A DNA stretch of 64,000 nucleotides from Pseudideonella sakaiensis (GTDB lineage Bacteria; Pseudomonadota; Gammaproteobacteria; Burkholderiales; Burkholderiaceae_C): contig NZ_BBYR01000076.1 of NCBI RefSeq assembly GCF_001293525.1, forward strand, positions 1 to 64,000, written 5' to 3'. The first letter of the stretch is position 1. Each line of letters starts with the position of its first letter. The position numbers were made by a program, and so were the translations under genes. This document shows, in pieces, positions 44,799 through 52,828 of the stretch. Below the pieces are notes generated by a model. That model saw only the letters and a program-made list of their open reading frames with translations. It ran no database searches and was not told the DNA's origin.

Positions 44799-45630
44799 CG
44801 AACTGTCTCCGCTCGTAGGCGACCGCCTCGGGCGCATTCGGGAAGCGGCCGCGCAGCTGCTCGCCGAGCAGCTGCACCTGCGGGCCGTTGCCCAGCTTCT
44901 GCTCGATGCGCGCGGCCAGCCACAGCGTCTGCGCATTGCTGACGTCGGTCTGCGCATTGACGCGGCGCATGATGAAGCGCGCCCGCTCGTACTGGCCCCG
45001 GCGGTACAGCACCTCCGACAGGTTGACCGCGATCACCGGGTTGCCGGCATCGAGCTCGTAGGCCCGGCCGAGCGTGGCCTCGGCCGTCGCCAGCTGCCCG
45101 GCGCGCGCCTGGCAGATGCCCTTGGTCATCAGCGTGCGCGCGGTGTCCGCGTAGCGCGGCACGTCCATGGCCTGGCGGAACAGGCGCTCGGCCTCGTCGT
45201 AGCGGCGCTGCTGGCAGAGGTACCAGCCGTAGTTCTGCATCGTGTCGGCGTCGGCACGGTCGATCGCCAGCGCGCGCTGGAAGCTGTCCTCGGCCAGCGC
45301 ATGATCGCCGAGGTTGGCGTAGATGAGGCCGCGCAGGTTGAAGGCGGCGGCGATGGTCGGGTCCGCGGCGATGGACTGCTTCACCTCGTCGAGCGCCGTC
45401 GTCATCTGGCCGCGCGAGAAGTAGGCGGTGGCCAGTTCCAGGCGCACGCGGGCCCGGCGCGTCGCCTCGGGCTCGTCGGAGGCGGTCACCCGGTCGCGCG
45501 TCTCGCCGCGCAGCGCGGGCAGCGCGCCCGGCGTGCCGGGCACGCCCCGGGCCGCACAGCCGGCCAGCACGGCTGCCGCCAGCAGGGCGCACAGCGCGCC
45601 GGCACGGCGCGGGTTCGGCGGCAGGGTCAT
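44791..45630 (-). CDS. pilW: PilW/PilF type IV pilus biogenesis TPR lipoprotein
   Basis: A 279-residue lipoprotein. The lipobox [13 protein letters not shown] places the lipidated Cys at residue 25. About six TPR units follow (for example [57 protein letters not shown]). This family promotes outer-membrane multimerisation of the PilQ secretin. No other pil genes are nearby, so the assignment rests on family and on the rlmN-pilW-rodZ order. ATG at 45630 overlaps the rlmN stop by 4 bp. Confidence 0.9.
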   Translation of the reverse strand: MTLPPNPRRAGALCALLAAAVLAGCAARGVPGTPGALPALRGETRDRVTASDEPEATRRARVRLELATAYFSRGQMTTALDEVKQSIAADPTIAAAFNLRGLIYANLGDHALAEDSFQRALAIDRADADTMQNYGWYLCQQRRYDEAERLFRQAMDVPRYADTARTLMTKGICQARAGQLATAEATLGRAYELDAGNPVIAVNLSEVLYRRGQYERARFIMRRVNAQTDVSNAQTLWLAARIEQKLGNGPQVQLLGEQLRGRFPNAPEAVAYERRQFDE

Positions 45631-46796
45631 CGTTCGAGCTCCGCTGCGGCGCCGGGCGCCGGGTGGATGGGGATCGCGGCACGGCGCGCGCTGCGCTCGC
45701 GCAGCCGGGTGCGGTCCTGCACCTCCCCGGCCAACTGACCGCAGGCGGCGTCGATGTCGTCGCCGCGGGTCTTGCGCACCGTCGTGACCACGCCGCCGTC
45801 CTGCAGGATGCGCGCGAAAGCCTGCACCGCTGCGGCCGGCGAGCGGCGCAGGCCGGAGGCCGGGAAGGGGTTGAAAGGAATCAGGTTGAACTTGCACGCC
45901 ACGCGCGGCAGTGGCTGGCCATCGGCGCTGCGGCCCGCGGCCAGCGCCAGCAGCGCGCGCGCCTGCGCCGGGCTGTCGTTCACACCGTCGAGCATGCAGT
46001 ACTCGAAGGTGACGAAATCGCGCGGCGCCCGCTCGAGGTAGCGCTCGCAGGCGGCCAGCAGCTCGGCGAGCGGGTACTTGCGGTTCAGCGGCACCAGGTC
46101 GTCGCGCAGCGCATCGTCCGGGGCGTGCAGCGAGACCGCGAGCGCCACCGGGCAGTCCTCGCGCAGCCGATCGATCATCGGCACGACGCCGGACGTCGAG
46201 ACCGTCACCCGGCGCCGCGACAGGCCGTAGCCGTGGTCGTCCAGCATCACGCGCAGCGCCGGCAGCAGCGCCGCATAGTTCTGCAGCGGCTCGCCCATGC
46301 CCATCATCACCACGTTGCTGATCGCGCGCTCGCCGGCGGCGAGGCCGAGGCGGCGGCGCAGCTGGTGCTCGGCGTGCCAGAGCTGGGCCAGGATCTCGCC
46401 GGTCGCCAGGTTGCGGCTGAAACCCTGGTGTCCGGTGGAGCAGAAGCGGCAGGCTACCGCGCAGCCGGCCTGCGATGAGACGCAGAGCGTGCCGCGGTCG
46501 TCCTCCGGGATGAAGACCGTCTCGACGGCGTTGCCGCCCCCGACCGAGAACAGCCACTTCACGGTGCCGTCGGCGGACACCTGCTCGCTCAGCACCTCCA
46601 GGCTCCGCACCTCGGCGGCACCGACCAGCTTGTCGCGCAGCGACTTCGCGAGGTCGCTCATGCGCGAGAAGTCGGATTCGCCGCGCTGGTGGACCCAGCG
46701 GAACAGCTGGGTGGCGCGGAAGCGCTTCTCGCCCAGCCCCTCGCACCAGGCCGCAAGCGCGTCCAGGTCGAAGTCGAGGAGGTTGACGGGGCCCAT
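45627..46796 (-). CDS. rlmN: Dual-specificity 23S rRNA/tRNA adenine-C2 methyltransferase RlmN
   Basis: Radical SAM enzyme methylating A2503 of 23S rRNA and A37 of some tRNAs. The protein has 389 residues. The [4Fe-4S] ligands are C112, C116 and C119 in [12 protein letters not shown]. The SAM-binding region includes [13 protein letters not shown]. The substrate-methylating Cys lies in [13 protein letters not shown] near the C-terminus, as in RlmN/Cfr. ATG at 46796. It is 59 bp downstream of ndk, and its stop overlaps pilW. Confidence 0.96.
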   Translation of the reverse strand: MGPVNLLDFDLDALAAWCEGLGEKRFRATQLFRWVHQRGESDFSRMSDLAKSLRDKLVGAAEVRSLEVLSEQVSADGTVKWLFSVGGGNAVETVFIPEDDRGTLCVSSQAGCAVACRFCSTGHQGFSRNLATGEILAQLWHAEHQLRRRLGLAAGERAISNVVMMGMGEPLQNYAALLPALRVMLDDHGYGLSRRRVTVSTSGVVPMIDRLREDCPVALAVSLHAPDDALRDDLVPLNRKYPLAELLAACERYLERAPRDFVTFEYCMLDGVNDSPAQARALLALAAGRSADGQPLPRVACKFNLIPFNPFPASGLRRSPAAAVQAFARILQDGGVVTTVRKTRGDDIDAACGQLAGEVQDRTRLRERSARRAAIPIHPAPGAAAELER

Positions 46797-46855
46797 GGGG
46801 CAGGCTTCGGATGGCGTCCCCCGGCACCGCCCTCGGGGCGGGGCGGGCGTTGGGG

Positions 46856-47281
46856 TCAGCGGCTGTAGACGTTCATGCCCGGGAAGAAGAAGGCCACCTC
46901 GACGGCGGCCGTCTCCGGCGCGTCCGAGCCGTGCACCGCGTTGGCGTCGATGCTGTCGGCGAAGTCGGCGCGGATCGTGCCCTTCTCGGCCTTCTTCGGG
47001 TCGGTGGCGCCCATCAGCTCGCGGTTCTTCGCGATCGCGCCCTCGCCTTCCAGCACCTGGATCATCACCGGGCCGGAGACCATGAAGTCGACCAGGTCCT
47101 TGAAGAAGGGCCGGGCCTTGTGGACGGCGTAGAAGGCCTCGGCCTCGCCACGCGACAGGTGGGCCATCTTCGCGGCGATGACCTTCAGGCCCGCGCCTTC
47201 GAAGCGGGCGTAGATCTGGCCGATCACGTTCTTCGCGACCGCGTCCGGCTTGATGATCGACAGGGTACGTTCAACCGCCAT
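46856..47281 (-). CDS. ndk: Nucleoside diphosphate kinase
   Basis: Transfers gamma-phosphate between nucleoside di- and triphosphates via a phosphohistidine. The protein has 141 residues. The catalytic His117 lies in [13 protein letters not shown]. The N-terminus [18 protein letters not shown] is typical. ATG at 47281 with AGGAG upstream. It is the first gene of the long ndk-to-purA run, with a -10-like TACAAT about 40 bases upstream. Confidence 0.98.
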   Translation of the reverse strand: MAVERTLSIIKPDAVAKNVIGQIYARFEGAGLKVIAAKMAHLSRGEAEAFYAVHKARPFFKDLVDFMVSGPVMIQVLEGEGAIAKNRELMGATDPKKAEKGTIRADFADSIDANAVHGSDAPETAAVEVAFFFPGMNVYSR

Positions 47282-47319
47282 CTTTTTCTCCTGGATTCAA
47301 GAACTTGGCAAAGCCCGGG

Positions 47320-47325
47320 ATTGTA
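47320..47325 (-). promoter_or_regulatory. Candidate -10 box of the ndk operon
   Basis: TACAAT followed by CCCGG on the minus strand, with expected start near 47313 and a leader of about 32 nt carrying AGGAG. No -35 is clear. It would drive the whole ndk-rlmN-pilW-rodZ-ispG-hisS run. Confidence 0.5.
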
Positions 47326-47373
47326 ACGCCGGGGGCCTGTTCGGCCCCGTGGCGGACAGCCCCGTGGCGGCGC

Positions 47374-49497
47374 TCAGCGGCCGCGCTTGCCACCGCCGCG
47401 CGGGCCGCCGAACCCCCGCGAGCCGCCACCGCCGCCGCCGCCGCCGCCACCACCGCCGCCGCCACCGCCTCTCGACTTGCGGTGGAAGGCATCGGCGCCG
47501 ATGTAGCCGACGGAGGTCTGCAGCGGATCCGGCTCGCGCGGCGAACCCGGCTTGCGCGGGGACGGCGGCGGCGCGCTGCCACCGGCGCCGAAGCCACCGC
47601 CGCCGAAGCGGAAGCCGCGGCCGCCGGCGGGCGAGCGCGGATTCGAGACGAAGCGCTTGTCGAAGGTCTGCTCGAGCGGGTTCGGGATGCGCGCCGGGTC
47701 GAAGTCGTCGTCCAGGTCGTCGCCGCGGTCACGCTCGCGGTCCGCACCCGGTGCGTCGTGGCGCCGCGCCGCAGCGCCGGTCGGCTGCGGACCGCGACCC
47801 TGCGGCGGACGCTCGGCCCGCTCCGTCCGCTCCGGCCGGTCGCCGCGCGGCCCCTTCGGCGGTCGCGGGCCCGGGCGCTCGCCCTTGCCGCCCCCCGCGC
47901 CGGGCTGCGGACGGCCCTCGCCCTTGCCGCCCGCCTGCGCGAGCTGGCGGATGGTGCGCACGTCGGCCGCGTCCAGGTCCACCCAGCACCCGCGCTTCAG
48001 CCCGCGCGGCAGCACCACGGTGCCGTAGCGGATCCGGATCAGCCGGCTGACCGTCAGCTCCACCGCATCGAAGAGCTTGCGCACCTCGCGGTTGCGGCCC
48101 TCGGTGATGACGACGCGGTACCAGTGGTTGGCCCCCTCGCCGCCCCCGTCCTCGATCGAGCGGAAGGACGCGGTCTGCCCATCGATGGTGACGCCATCCA
48201 GCAGCTGCTGGCGGTCCTGCGGGTCCAGCGTGCCGAGCACGCGCACCGCGTACTCGCGCTCCACGCCGAACCGCGGGTGCATCAGCTGGTTCGCCAGTTC
48301 GCCCGAATTGGTGAAGAGCAGCAGGCCCTCGGTGTTCAGGTCGAGCCGGCCGACCGACTGCCACTTGCCCTGCGGCAGCTTCGGCAGGCGGCGGAACACG
48401 GTCGGGCGCTGCTGCGGATCGTCGTGCGTGACGACCTCGCCGACCGGCTTGTGGTAGGCCACGATGCGCGGCGCCGGCGGCAGGATCCGCACCCGCACCG
48501 GCTTGCCCCGCACCTCGATGCGGTCGCCGAAGGAGATGCGCTGGCCGACGTGGGCCGGCTCGCCGTTGACGCGCACCTGCCCGTCCTGGATCAGCACCTC
48601 CATGTCGCGGCGCGAGCCGATGCCGGACTGGGCCAGCACCTTCTGCAGCTTCGGCGCATCCGGCTCCGGCAGCAGCACCCGCTTGTGCGGCGGCGGCGGC
48701 TCGGGCACGACCTCGTCCTGACCGGCGTCGAACTCGCCCGAGAGCACCTGGGCGAACACCTCGGACGGCTCGATCGGCACCGGGCGCGGCGCCGCCGCGT
48801 CGCCGTCCTCGTCGTCGCCGTCGCCGGCGGCCGTGTCCGCAGCGCCGGCAGCGACGGCAGCGCTGCCCGCCGACGGCTGCGCCACGTCGCCGGCCGGGGC
48901 ATCGGCACGCAGCGGACGCTCGCCGCGGGCACCGCGCTCCTTGCCCCGGCGGCGGCGCCGTGCACCGGGTCCGTCCTCGTCGCCCAGAGCCTCGCCGTCC
49001 TCACCGGGGGCGGCGGCGCCGGCGGGGTCGGCGGCCTTGCCGTCGGCAGCGGCCTGCGCGGCCCGGGCCGGCTCGGCCGGGCCCCGCCGGTCGGCGGCGT
49101 CGCCCGCGGCGTCGCCGGCATCGCGCGCCGGCGCCTCCCCGGCCGCCTGCGGCAGCGCGGCGACCTCGGTGGACAGCGCCTCGTGCGCCATCGCCCCGCT
49201 CGGCGGACCGTCGAGCGGCAGCGCCTCCTGCCGCGGCGGCTCGTCCGTCGGCGACACGGCCGTCCCGTCGCCCGCCGCGCTGCGGCGCCGGCGCGGCGCA
49301 CGCGCCGGCTTCGGCGCGTCGGCTTCATCGCCGCCGTCGGCGGCTACCACAGGCGCAGCAGGCTCGTCGGCTGCCACGGGCGCCGCCGCAGCGACGGCCT
49401 CCTCGGCCGCCCGGGTGCGGCGCCGGCGCACCGGCTTGGCCGCGGGGGCATCGCCCGCGAGCTCGGGCAGGTCGGGGGTCTCGGCGTCAGGGTTCAT
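47374..49497 (-). CDS. rluB: 23S rRNA pseudouridine synthase RluB-type with long disordered tails
   Basis: Makes pseudouridine 2605 of 23S rRNA in the RluB family. The protein has 707 residues, more than twice E. coli RluB (291). Residues 1-280 are a low-complexity Ala/Glu/Asp/Arg-rich region. The S4 domain follows ([20 protein letters not shown], from 283). The catalytic Asp386 lies in [15 protein letters not shown], and [20 protein letters not shown] closes the core at about 530. The last about 175 residues are Arg/Gly/Pro-rich, with 16 consecutive glycines. The ATG at 49497 overlaps scpB by 11 bp. A longer upstream frame exists but lies inside scpB. Confidence 0.9.
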   Translation of the reverse strand: MNPDAETPDLPELAGDAPAAKPVRRRRTRAAEEAVAAAAPVAADEPAAPVVAADGGDEADAPKPARAPRRRRSAAGDGTAVSPTDEPPRQEALPLDGPPSGAMAHEALSTEVAALPQAAGEAPARDAGDAAGDAADRRGPAEPARAAQAAADGKAADPAGAAAPGEDGEALGDEDGPGARRRRRGKERGARGERPLRADAPAGDVAQPSAGSAAVAAGAADTAAGDGDDEDGDAAAPRPVPIEPSEVFAQVLSGEFDAGQDEVVPEPPPPHKRVLLPEPDAPKLQKVLAQSGIGSRRDMEVLIQDGQVRVNGEPAHVGQRISFGDRIEVRGKPVRVRILPPAPRIVAYHKPVGEVVTHDDPQQRPTVFRRLPKLPQGKWQSVGRLDLNTEGLLLFTNSGELANQLMHPRFGVEREYAVRVLGTLDPQDRQQLLDGVTIDGQTASFRSIEDGGGEGANHWYRVVITEGRNREVRKLFDAVELTVSRLIRIRYGTVVLPRGLKRGCWVDLDAADVRTIRQLAQAGGKGEGRPQPGAGGGKGERPGPRPPKGPRGDRPERTERAERPPQGRGPQPTGAAARRHDAPGADRERDRGDDLDDDFDPARIPNPLEQTFDKRFVSNPRSPAGGRGFRFGGGGFGAGGSAPPPSPRKPGSPREPDPLQTSVGYIGADAFHRKSRGGGGGGGGGGGGGGGGSRGFGGPRGGGKRGR
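47422..47469 (-). repeat. Poly-glycine codon repeat in rluB
   Basis: Sixteen consecutive GGC/GGT codons encode a glycine run near the C-terminus of the pseudouridine synthase, in an RG/FGG-rich tail. As a trinucleotide repeat it can change length without breaking the frame. Confidence 0.9.
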
Positions 49498-50377
49498 CGG
49501 AGGGCTTCCTCGGCGCGGCCTCGGCCGCAGGGACAGACAAGGTGTCGGGTGGCGGGAGATCGGCCGGCACGGCGGGCCGGTCGGAAATGTCGGCGGTGGC
49601 GGCCGGGGGAATCGACGAGGCTTCGGGCGCTTCGGACGCGTCGGGCGCTTCGGGCGCTTCGGACGGCTCGGGCGCAACGGAGGCATCCAGCGCGGCGTCC
49701 GCGGGCGCCGGCGCCGCAGGCTCGTGCACCGCCGGCGGCGCTGCCTCGGATGCCGGCCCAGGCTCCACAACCGGCGCCGCCTCCGCGGCCGGCGGCGACG
49801 GCGGCAGCTCGTCCAGCGCCAGCGCCGCCTGCGGATCCTCGTGCAGCGCCGCGAGCATGGCGCCGCCGGCGCCCTCGAGGGCCGGCAGCTGCTCCAGGCT
49901 GGCCAGCCCGAGGTCGTCGAGGAACTGCCGCGTCGTCGCGAACAGCGCCGGCCGGCCCGGGGCCTCGCGGTAGCCGATCACCTCGACCCAGCCGCGGTCC
50001 TCGAGCTGCTTGACGATCGGGGTGGCCACGGTGACGCCGCGGATGTCCTCGATGTCGCCGCGCGTCACCGGCTGGCGGTAGGCAATGATCGCGAGCGTCT
50101 CCATCACCGCCCGCGAGTACTTGGGCGGCTTCTCGGGGTTCAGTCGGTCGAGGTAGCCGCGCATCTCGGGCCGGCTCTGGAAGCGCCAGCCGCTGGCCAC
50201 GGCGACCAGCTCGACGCCGCGGCCCTCCCAGTCGCGCACCAGTTCGTCGAGCAGCAGGCGCAGGGTGTCCGCGCCGAGCTCGTCGGCGAACAGCAGCCGC
50301 ATCTCGCGCAGCGGCATCGGCTCGCGGGCGCAGATCAAGGCCGTTTCGAGGACGCGTTTGGCATCCTGGGTGTTCAT
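49487..50377 (-). CDS. scpB: Segregation and condensation protein B
   Basis: Kleisin-associated winged-helix protein of the SMC-ScpAB condensin. The protein has 296 residues. The tandem winged-helix core (residues 1-170) begins [19 protein letters not shown]. It contains [20 protein letters not shown] and [20 protein letters not shown]. The following about 125 residues are a low-complexity Ala/Pro/Glu tail carrying a tripeptide repeat. Start ATG at 50377; the frame continues upstream without homology. scpA is not in the window. rluB overlaps its 3' end. Confidence 0.93.
   Translation of the reverse strand: MNTQDAKRVLETALICAREPMPLREMRLLFADELGADTLRLLLDELVRDWEGRGVELVAVASGWRFQSRPEMRGYLDRLNPEKPPKYSRAVMETLAIIAYRQPVTRGDIEDIRGVTVATPIVKQLEDRGWVEVIGYREAPGRPALFATTRQFLDDLGLASLEQLPALEGAGGAMLAALHEDPQAALALDELPPSPPAAEAAPVVEPGPASEAAPPAVHEPAAPAPADAALDASVAPEPSEAPEAPDASEAPEASSIPPAATADISDRPAVPADLPPPDTLSVPAAEAAPRKPSDEP
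49621..49674 (-). repeat. Six imperfect 9-bp tandem units in scpB
   Basis: Six 9-bp units of the type CTTCGGGCG (plus-strand view) encode repeated EAP/DAS tripeptides in the scpB tail. In-frame length changes are expected between strains. Confidence 0.75.
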
Positions 50378-50759
50378 CGGCGGTGTGCCATCCTCTGTCC
50401 GAGCCGGTGCTGCGCGGGCACGCGCGAACACGTCGCTGCGGTTCTGCTGGGGGCCGCTCGGGCCCATCGTTCGTCGGTCGGGTTCGCCGTGCGCCGCGAC
50501 TCGCGGGGCGACGGACGTCTCGTTCCGGGGCGGCGCTCCATGCGCCGGGGGCGGCGGCTTGCGGCATCCTGCGGCAGTTCCGCCCGGCCCCGGGGGCCTC
50601 CCCCGCATCCGCGCGGAGAAGTTTCAGCCCGCGATTGTATCCGCCACGCGGCCCGCGTGGGCAGGGCTTGCCCGCGGCCGCCGGCGAGGGCCGGCGCGCC
50701 GAAGCCGGACGCCGCCGTGCGCCTGCACGGGCTCGGCACGCGGCGCAGCGCCGCGGCCT
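50378..50759. other. 382-bp intergenic region between rluD and scpB
   Basis: No gene is recognisable. On the minus strand it first carries a perfect hairpin CCACGCG-GGC-CGCGTGG (50644-50660), likely the 3' end signal of rluD. It overlaps at its edge a second stem (GGGCA/TGCCC, 50659-50673). A -10-like TACAAT (50634-50639) follows, leaving a GC-rich leader of about 250 nt before scpB. I see no riboswitch-like pattern that I recognise in the leader. Confidence 0.5.
50634..50639 (-). promoter_or_regulatory. Candidate -10 box for scpB-rluB
   Basis: TACAAT followed by CGCGG on the minus strand, directly after the rluD 3' hairpin. It would give an unusually long leader of about 250 nt. No -35 is recognised. 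Confidence 0.4.
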
Positions 50760-51791
50760 TCACGCCCTCGGCGCCCAGTCTCCGAAGGCCGCAGCCAGGT
50801 CGGGCGGCAACGGCGAGCCGAAGTGCAGCGGCCGGCCGTCCACCGGATGCGCGAAGCCCAGCGCGGCGGCGTGCAGCGCCTGGCGCTGCACGCCGCGCTC
50901 CGGGCGGCCGCCGTAGAGCACGTCGCCGACCAGCGGGTGGCCGCGCGACGCGAGGTGCACGCGGATCTGGTGGGTGCGCCCGGTGTGCAGCCGGCAGCGC
51001 ACCGCGGTGCAGCGCCCGTCGCCGGCGAGCGGCTCGACGTCGGTCATCGCCGGGCGGCCGCCGCCGACCACCGCCATGCGCACGCGCGAGCGCGGGTCGC
51101 GGCCGATCGGCGCGTCGATCCGCAGCGGCCCGCCGTCCAGCCGGCCGTGCACCAGCGCCAGGTACTCGCGCCGTACGTCGCGCCGGGCGATCGCGCGCGA
51201 CAGCGCCGTCACCGCGGCGAGGGTCTTGCCGACGACCAGCAGACCCGAGGTGTCCTTGTCCAGCCGGTGCACGATGCCGGCCCGCGGCAGCGCCGCCGCG
51301 CCCGCATGGTGTGCGAGCAGGCCGTTCATCAGCGTGCCCGACCAGTGGCCGGCCGCCGGGTGCACGACCCAGCCGGCCGGCTTGTCGATCACCAGCAGGG
51401 CCTCGTCCTCGTACACGACGGGCAGCGGCATCGGCTCGGGCCGGAACGCGCGCGCCTCCTGCGTCGGCCACAGCGCGACCTCGATCGCCTGGCCGGCCGC
51501 CAGCCGGCGCGCCGGGGCGGACGCCACCGCACCATCGAGCCGGACGTGGCCGTCGGCGATCAGCCGCTGCAGGTGCGCGCGCGAAAACTCGGGGGCCAGC
51601 GCCACCAGGGCCTTGTCGAGCCGCTGGCCGTGGGTGGCGACGTCGACCACGGCCGAGCGCCGCTCGACGTCGCCGGCCTCGCCGGCGTCCGAAGCGTCGG
51701 CGATGTCCTCGTCCGGCACGGCCGACCCGGCCGAGACGGCGGTATCGGCGGCGCGGTCGACGGGGGGGGGCTGCCTATAATCCTGGTTCAT
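50760..51791 (-). CDS. rluD: 23S rRNA pseudouridine synthase RluD
   Basis: Forms pseudouridines 1911, 1915 and 1917 in helix 69 of 23S rRNA. The protein has 343 residues. About 55 variable residues precede an S4 domain (RLDKALVALAPEFSRAHLQ). The catalytic domain follows with Asp in GIVHRLDKDTSGLLVVGKT and RTHQIRVHLASRGHPLVGD. ATG at 51791 with GAGG immediately upstream. Codons 8-10 are CCC repeated, making a C9 homopolymer in the coding strand. A slip there would frameshift the gene. It is divergent from bamD; rluD-bamD pairing is conserved in proteobacteria. Confidence 0.94.
   Translation of the reverse strand: MNQDYRQPPPVDRAADTAVSAGSAVPDEDIADASDAGEAGDVERRSAVVDVATHGQRLDKALVALAPEFSRAHLQRLIADGHVRLDGAVASAPARRLAAGQAIEVALWPTQEARAFRPEPMPLPVVYEDEALLVIDKPAGWVVHPAAGHWSGTLMNGLLAHHAGAAALPRAGIVHRLDKDTSGLLVVGKTLAAVTALSRAIARRDVRREYLALVHGRLDGGPLRIDAPIGRDPRSRVRMAVVGGGRPAMTDVEPLAGDGRCTAVRCRLHTGRTHQIRVHLASRGHPLVGDVLYGGRPERGVQRQALHAAALGFAHPVDGRPLHFGSPLPPDLAAAFGDWAPRA
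51762..51770 (+). repeat. G9 homopolymer in rluD 5' end and bamD promoter
   Basis: Nine consecutive G on the plus strand. It forms Pro codons 8-10 of rluD on the minus strand and lies 5 bp before the bamD -10 box, where the -35/-10 spacer would be. Confidence 0.9.
51776..51781 (+). promoter_or_regulatory. Consensus -10 box for bamD
   Basis: A perfect TATAAT followed by CCTGG, with predicted start about 51788, lies inside the rluD 5' end. No -35 is recognisable across the G9 tract. A 12-bp palindrome GCGACGCGTCGC (51804-51815) lies just downstream of the predicted start and could be an operator. Confidence 0.55.
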
Positions 51792-51895
51792 CCTCGACTG
51801 TCGGCGACGCGTCGCATGGCGCACGCCCCCGGCCCATGCCTTTCACGCGCCCCGTGTCCTTCGCCCATCGCCGCCCCATCGAGCCGGAGGCCGCG

Positions 51896-52732
51896 ATGCC
51901 GGTGCGGCCGACGGCCGTGCGCGGGGCCCGTGCGGCCCGGCCGCAGGCGTTCGGCACCGCGGCGCTGCTCGCCCTGCTGCTGGCCGCCTGCAGCAACACG
52001 CCGAAGGACCAGACCGCGAACTGGACACCGGAAAGATTGTATACAGAGGCCAAGGAAGAGATGAGTGCCGGCAACTACGAGCGCGCCGGCACGCTCTTCG
52101 AGCGGCTCGAGGGCCGCGCCACCGGCACCCTGCTGTCGCAGCAGGCCCAGCTCGAGCGCGCCTACGTGATGTACCGGACGAACGAGAAGGCGCAGGCCCT
52201 GTCGATCCTGGAGCGCTTCATCAAGCTGCACCCGACCAGCCCGGCGCTCGACTACGCGCTCTACCTGCAGGGCCTGGTGAACTTCAACGACAACCTCGGC
52301 CTGCTCGGCAGCCTGTCGCGCCAGGACCTGTCCGAGCGCGACCAGCAGGCCTCGCGCGACTCCTACCAGTCCTTCAAGCAGCTGGTCGAGCAGTTCCCGC
52401 AGTCGCGCTACGCCTCCGATGCGCAGCTGCGGATGAACTACATCGTCAACTCGCTGGCCGCGTACGAGGTGCACGTGGCGCGCTACTACTTCCGCCGCGG
52501 CGCCTACGTGGCCTCGCTGAACCGCGCGCAGGCCGCGGTGCAGGACTACCAGCAATCGCCGTCGGCCGAGGAGGCGCTGGCGATCATGGTGCAGTCCTAC
52601 GACCGCCTCGGCATGAAGGACCTGCGCGACGATGCCCAGCGCGTGCTCGACAAGAACTTCCCGAACAGCGGCTACCGCAGCGCCTCCAGCCTGGGCCGCA
52701 GCGCGCCCCGCGCCTGGTGGCAGTTCTGGTGA
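51896..52732 (+). CDS. bamD: Outer membrane assembly lipoprotein BamD
   Basis: Essential TPR lipoprotein of the Bam complex that connects BamA to substrate recognition (ComL family). The protein has 278 residues. The lipobox FGTAALLALLLAACS puts the lipidated Cys at residue 32. TPR repeats follow (ERLYTEAKEEMSAGNYERAG; QALSILERFIKLHPTSPALD; SYQSFKQLVEQFPQSRYASD). I chose the ATG at 51896 because GGAGG lies 6 bases upstream. An in-frame ATG at 51836 would lengthen the signal region by 20 residues. Divergent rluD shares its control region. Confidence 0.95.
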   Translation: MPVRPTAVRGARAARPQAFGTAALLALLLAACSNTPKDQTANWTPERLYTEAKEEMSAGNYERAGTLFERLEGRATGTLLSQQAQLERAYVMYRTNEKAQALSILERFIKLHPTSPALDYALYLQGLVNFNDNLGLLGSLSRQDLSERDQQASRDSYQSFKQLVEQFPQSRYASDAQLRMNYIVNSLAAYEVHVARYYFRRGAYVASLNRAQAAVQDYQQSPSAEEALAIMVQSYDRLGMKDLRDDAQRVLDKNFPNSGYRSASSLGRSAPRAWWQFW

Positions 52733-52828
52733 GCGCCCCCAGGGCCGGGAGCTGCCCGTCCCTCCCCCCGCGGGGGATGAGCCCGCGCCGGCCGGCCGCC
52801 CGCTGACGCGCGGGGCCCGCGCGGTCCC

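Noticed and set aside
47422-47469. GCC/ACC triplet array as a CRISPR-like or intergenic repeat
   Set aside because: It is in frame within rluB and encodes a glycine run; there are no spacers.
48833-51895. A very long plus-strand open frame running into bamD
   Set aside because: It is antisense to rluB, scpB and rluD, is low-complexity Ala/Arg/Pro, and stays open only because of the high GC content. Real coding begins at the bamD ATG with its ribosome binding site and lipobox.
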